64,000 nt of DNA from Diaminobutyricimonas aerilata. GTDB taxonomy: Bacteria; Actinomycetota; Actinomycetes; Actinomycetales; Microbacteriaceae. Each line of letters opens with the position of its first letter. Position 1 is the stretch's first letter. Shown piece after piece: positions 61,223-64,000 of the stretch. Made by a program: the position numbers and the translations under genes. Location of the stretch: positions 1,449,304 to 1,513,303 of the forward strand of contig NZ_PGFF01000001.1 in the NCBI RefSeq assembly GCF_002797715.1, read 5' to 3'. Under the pieces are notes generated by a model, which worked only from the letters and a program-made list of their open reading frames with translations, made no database searches and had not been told where the DNA came from.

Positions 61223-62143
61223 TCAGCGCTCGTCGTCGGGCGTCGGCGCGATGCGCTGACGCACCGCGCTCGCGGTGACGGGCGGCGGGGCGTCGTGCTC
61301 CGGTCGCACGCCCGAGCGGATGCCCTCCGCGCGATCGATCGCTCCGGTGACGCGTTCCGGTTCGGTGGCGTCGACCGGCCCGGTCGACGAGGGGTCGTCC
61401 GACGCGCTCGTGCTCCCCGTGTCAACGGGTCGCGCGGCGGTGGTCGTCGCGGTCGCCGCCGGGAGGGCGGTTGTCGTCGCCGTCGGAGCGGCGGGGGCGA
61501 GCGCCGACGTGGGGAGCGGTGTGGCCTGCGTCGTCGGGGTCGACGTCACGACCGTCGGGGTGGAACTCTCCCGCTCCGCGGGAGCGGAGTCGACCTGCGA
61601 GGCGGCCCACTCGCGCTGGCGGTCGAGCAGCGGGTCGGTGGATTCGGGCTTGTCGAACTTCCAGCGCTCGAGGTCCTGCTTGAACAGCTTGCGGGCGCGT
61701 CCGGGCCGGTGCTGCCACTCGATCAGCCGGTCGCGGAACTCCTCGAGCGTCTGATCGGCCTGGAAGCTGAAGTTCGCGGAGTTGCGCTTCATCTCGGCGA
61801 TCTGGTGGGCGGCCCAGTCCGCCGCGAGCGTCGATCCCGAAAGCGGCAGGAGGCGCACGCGCACCTCGGCCTCGCTCAAGAGGTGCTCGTAGTGCTCCTG
61901 CTCGCCGGTCGACAGGTTGTTCCAGGTCGCCGCCTTGCGGCCGCCCGCGATGAGGGTCGCGACAGCGGACGCCTTGTACTCACGGTCGTGGTGCCGGATT
62001 TGTCCGCGGATGGCGGCACGGGCGATGAGCGCCGCGAGCACGCCGGCGATGAGGATCGCCAGGAACGGGAAGACGGCGGTCGAGAGCACCCGCCAGCCGT
62101 CTTCGGAGCCCAGCCAATCGAGGAAGTCGGTCCACCACTGCAT
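61223..62143 (-). CDS. Membrane protein with Thr/Pro/Ala-rich tail, unknown function
   Basis: 306 residues. One N-terminal membrane helix (about 19-42; LSTAVFPFLAILIAGVLAAL), a helical region (about 45-180) with WNNLSTGEQEHYEHLLSEAE and FSFQADQTLEEFRDRLIEWQ, then about 70 residues of Thr/Ala/Pro low complexity (TPTVVTSTPTTQATPLPTS) and an acidic end. A TACGGT box six bases before the ATG makes it leaderless. The helical domain may be coiled-coil. No family recognised. Confidence 0.75.
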   Translation of the reverse strand: MQWWTDFLDWLGSEDGWRVLSTAVFPFLAILIAGVLAALIARAAIRGQIRHHDREYKASAVATLIAGGRKAATWNNLSTGEQEHYEHLLSEAEVRVRLLPLSGSTLAADWAAHQIAEMKRNSANFSFQADQTLEEFRDRLIEWQHRPGRARKLFKQDLERWKFDKPESTDPLLDRQREWAASQVDSAPAERESSTPTVVTSTPTTQATPLPTSALAPAAPTATTTALPAATATTTAARPVDTGSTSASDDPSSTGPVDATEPERVTGAIDRAEGIRSGVRPEHDAPPPVTASAVRQRIAPTPDDER

Positions 62144-62149
62144 GCCCGT

Positions 62150-62155
62150 ACCGTA
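62150..62155 (-). promoter_or_regulatory. -10 box of leaderless promoter (TACGGT)
   Basis: TACGGT on the minus strand, six bases before the ATG at 62143. Confidence 0.5.
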
Positions 62156-62232
62156 CGACGCGGGCCGGGACGGCCGGGGATCGCGCGCCGGTACGGCGAA
62201 GATTGCACTCACTGCAAGGAGTGCGGGGCGGG

Positions 62233-62472
62233 TCAGAACCGGAAGCAGCTCACCGCATCCTCGAACCGCCAGAACTCGCCGACCGGCGAGAAGCGTCGCT
62301 GGGTGGGCAGGTAGCGCTTCGCACGGAACCGGTCCCCGCCGGGTGTGCGTTCCGACTCCACATACCCCAGCACGTCTCCCGTCGAGCGGCAGATGCGCCA
62401 CAGCCCGTCGTGGAGCTGGATGAGGGACAGGCCGGATCGGGTGACGGCGGTGTCCGCGAGGTCGAGTCGCAT
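62233..62472 (-). CDS. Small protein of unknown function
   Basis: 79 residues, ATG with GGGAG four bases upstream. MRLDLADTAVTRSGLSLIQL and LWRICRSTGDVLGYVESERT, then RYLPTQRRFSPVGEFWRFED suggest a compact beta-rich domain with many Arg and aromatic residues. It resembles small actinobacterial proteins that lack names. It stands alone between a membrane protein gene and the aldo/keto reductase terminator. Confidence 0.7.
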   Translation of the reverse strand: MRLDLADTAVTRSGLSLIQLHDGLWRICRSTGDVLGYVESERTPGGDRFRAKRYLPTQRRFSPVGEFWRFEDAVSCFRF

Positions 62473-62535
62473 GGTGCTCCCTTCTCGTGACCGCCGGCCC
62501 GGTCGGTTCGAGAGCAACCTATGCACCGCCACCGA

Positions 62536-62561
62536 CATCCGGACGGGAGGCCGTCCGGATG
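62536..62561 (-). terminator. Strong hairpin terminator after the aldo/keto reductase gene
   Basis: Perfect 11-bp stem CATCCGGACGG / CCGTCCGGATG with the 4-base loop GAGG, 13 bases past the stop codon at 62574. An outer CCACCG/CGGTGG pair extends it with small bulges. Confidence 0.75.
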
Positions 62562-62573
62562 CCGGTGGAGGGA

Positions 62574-63578
62574 TCAGCGCGTGCCGGTGCCGTCGACCGC
62601 GAGCGGCTCGATCGCGGCGATCTCGTCGTCGCTGAGCGCGACGTTCTCGAGCGCGGCCACGTTGTTCTCGAGCTGCTTGACGCTGCTCGCCCCGATGAGG
62701 GCGCTCGTCACCTGGGGGTGACGCAGCACCCACGCGATGGCGAGCTGGGCGAGCGTCTGACCGCGACCCTGCGCGATCTCGTTGAGCGCCCGGGCCCGGT
62801 CCAGGTACTGCTCGTCGATGTTCTCCTCGGTGAGCCAGCGCCCTTCGGCGGCGCGGGAGTCCGACGGAACGCCGTTCAGGTAGCGGTCGGTGAGCAGCCC
62901 CTGAGCCAGCGGCGAGAACACGATGCTGCCCGCGCCCACCTCGTCGAGCACGGGGAAGAGGCCGTTCTCGATGTGACGGTCGAACATGTTGTAGCGGGGC
63001 TGGTGGATCGTGAGGGGGATCTTGTGCTCCGCGAGGGCGGCCGCGGCGGCGCGCGTCTGCTCGGGGGAGTAGTTGGAGACGCCGACGTAGAGCGCCTTGC
63101 CCTGCTGCACGGCGCTCGCGAGCGCACCCATCGTCTCCTCGATGGGCGTCTCCGGGTCCGGACGGTGGTGGTAGAAGATGTCGACGTAGTCGAGCCCCAT
63201 GCGGTTGAGGCTCGCGTCGAGCGACGACAGCAGGTACTTGCGGGAGCCCCAGTCGCCGTAGGGGCCCTCGTGCATGTAGTAGCCCGCCTTCGTCGACACG
63301 ATGATCTCGTCGCGGTAGGGGCGGAAGTCGTCGGCGAAGACCCGGCCGAAGTTCGATTCGGCGGCTCCGGCCTCGGGACCGTAGTTGTTTGCGAGGTCGA
63401 AGTGGGTCACGCCCAAGTCGAACGCGCGGCGCAGGATGGCCCGCTGCGTCTCGAGGGGACGGTCCGTCCCGAAGTTGTTCCAGAGACCGAGCGAGACCTG
63501 GGGCAGTCGCAGCCCGCTGCGGCCCACCCTCGCGTACTCGATCCGGTCGTAACGGTCTGATGCGGCGTTGTACGGCAT
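62574..63578 (-). CDS. Aldo/keto reductase, L-glyceraldehyde-3-phosphate reductase (YghZ/GPR) type
   Basis: 334 residues. RVGRSGLRLPQVSLGLWNNF and FDLANNYGPEAGAAESNFGR mark the YghZ/MgrA group. The catalytic set is Asp and Tyr in FDLANNYG, Lys in VSTKAGYYM, His in FYHHRPDPETP. SALIGASSVKQLENNVAAL binds the cofactor phosphate. Such enzymes reduce methylglyoxal and L-glyceraldehyde-3-phosphate with NADPH. A TAGGCT box six bases upstream gives a leaderless start. Confidence 0.92.
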   Translation of the reverse strand: MPYNAASDRYDRIEYARVGRSGLRLPQVSLGLWNNFGTDRPLETQRAILRRAFDLGVTHFDLANNYGPEAGAAESNFGRVFADDFRPYRDEIIVSTKAGYYMHEGPYGDWGSRKYLLSSLDASLNRMGLDYVDIFYHHRPDPETPIEETMGALASAVQQGKALYVGVSNYSPEQTRAAAAALAEHKIPLTIHQPRYNMFDRHIENGLFPVLDEVGAGSIVFSPLAQGLLTDRYLNGVPSDSRAAEGRWLTEENIDEQYLDRARALNEIAQGRGQTLAQLAIAWVLRHPQVTSALIGASSVKQLENNVAALENVALSDDEIAAIEPLAVDGTGTR

Positions 63579-63584
63579 GCGGTC

Positions 63585-63590
63585 AGCCTA
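63585..63590 (-). promoter_or_regulatory. -10 box of leaderless promoter (TAGGCT)
   Basis: TAGGCT on the minus strand, six bases before the ATG at 63578. Confidence 0.5.
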
Positions 63591-63667
63591 TTGCGGCACG
63601 GGAACAGCGGAGCGGGTATGCGGGTTGCACCCGGTGGATGTGGAGCCGGGTCCCACCCGGCGGGAAG

Positions 63668-63673
63668 TAGGTT
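63668..63673 (+). promoter_or_regulatory. -10 box of leaderless promoter (TAGGTT)
   Basis: TAGGTT, six bases, then the msrA ATG at 63680. Confidence 0.5.
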
Positions 63674-63679
63674 CGGAAC

Positions 63680-64000
63680 ATGCAGACGTTCGTTGTCGCC
63701 GGTGGTTGTTTCTGGTGTCTGGATGCGGTGTACCGCACGCTCAAGGGCGTGTCGGATGTCGTGTCGGGCTACACGGGAGGCGCCACGGCGAACCCCAGTT
63801 ACGAGGCGGTGTGCACCGGTGCGACCGGTCACGCCGAGGCCGTCGCGGTCACCTTCGACGAGACGGTGATCCCCGTCGAGACGATCCTCGACGTGTTCTT
63901 CACCCTCCACGACCCGCGGCAGCTCAACCGCCAGGGGGCCGATGTCGGCACCCAGTACCGCTCGGCGATGTTCTACGCGGACGAGCAGCAGAAGGCGCTG
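63680..64000 (+). CDS. msrA: Peptide methionine sulfoxide reductase MsrA, 3' end outside the window
   Basis: The first 107 residues are present. FVVAGGCFWCLDAVYRTLKG contains the catalytic cysteine of the GCFWC motif; SGYTGGATANPSYEAVCTGA and TGHAEAVAVTFDE, then DPRQLNRQGADVGTQYRSAM, are family blocks. It reduces methionine-S-sulfoxide in proteins using thioredoxin. The C-terminal resolving cysteines, if any, lie beyond the window. Leaderless start. Confidence 0.96.
   Translation, partial: MQTFVVAGGCFWCLDAVYRTLKGVSDVVSGYTGGATANPSYEAVCTGATGHAEAVAVTFDETVIPVETILDVFFTLHDPRQLNRQGADVGTQYRSAMFYADEQQKAL

Overview
The window reads as the chromosome of a high-GC Gram-positive actinobacterium, most likely a member of the Microbacteriaceae. 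Supporting signs are the very high GC content, frequent GTG starts, dense 4-bp ATGA/GTGA gene overlaps, a DUF7882 protein and a DUF3097 protein (both typical of actinobacteria), F420-dependent luciferase-like oxidoreductases, a clpS/DUF2017/zincin operon, and many leaderless genes with a TANNNT -10 box six bases before the start codon. I see no phage, insertion sequence, CRISPR array or plasmid functions.

Layout. (1) 1-3238: the start of a TUDOR-like protein gene, a phytoene-dehydrogenase-like oxidoreductase, and a membrane Ser/Thr kinase overlapping a lipoprotein gene. (2) 3243-24679: a large surface polysaccharide locus. A leftward arm encodes a chain-length/BY-kinase, a fused Alg14-Alg13-type glycosyltransferase, a pyruvyl transferase and a GT4. 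A second leftward pair encodes a membrane acyltransferase and a lipoprotein esterase. A tightly overlapping rightward arm encodes a Wzy-like polymerase, GT, Wzx-like flippase, second pyruvyl transferase, hexapeptide acyltransferase, GT4 and GT2. Further on are a Tat-exported alpha/beta hydrolase, a DUF218 protein, a secreted beta-helix protein, UDP-glucose dehydrogenase and the initiating sugar-phosphate transferase. The parts fit a Wzx/Wzy-dependent, probably pyruvylated and acylated polymer containing a UDP-glucuronate-derived sugar. (3) 24829-27427: small proteins, an aldo/keto reductase and an F420 oxidoreductase. (4) 27459-33792: glgX-treY-treZ, an overlapping operon turning glycogen-type glucan into trehalose.

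(5) 33924-41483: DUF3097, a ferritin-like/VIT1 metal transporter, a Gly-rich protein, an MpaB-like oxygenase, DUF7882, an unusual glutamyl-tRNA synthetase overlapping terC, and a second F420 oxidoreductase. (6) 41494-44965: a TPP riboswitch leading a YkoEDC-type thiamine-precursor ECF transporter and a small P-loop kinase. (7) 44971-48263: a penicillin-binding-protein-like protein that has lost its catalytic serine, then alaX-like, clpS, DUF2017 and zincin genes. (8) 48454-51928: a cell-wall-anchored ice-binding protein, tRNA-His, orn, a GDSL hydrolase, a small protein and a thioredoxin-like protein with no normal start codon. (9) 51938-53638: a marR-MFS efflux operon with a clear palindromic operator; then tRNA-Arg. 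(10) 53898-60697: a four-gene FtsX/LolD-type ABC system, one ATPase of which carries an AbrB-like tail. (11) 60722-64000: Nudix, a Thr-rich membrane protein, a 79-aa protein, an aldo/keto reductase and the start of msrA.

The most distinctive points are: the catalytically dead PBP-like protein, the clostridial-type GluRS tied to terC, the thioredoxin gene without a canonical start, a recurrent GGACCCCC(C)GTG element in polysaccharide promoters, -10 boxes embedded in inverted repeats or in upstream stop codons, and the riboswitch with a visible ribosome-site-masking hairpin.
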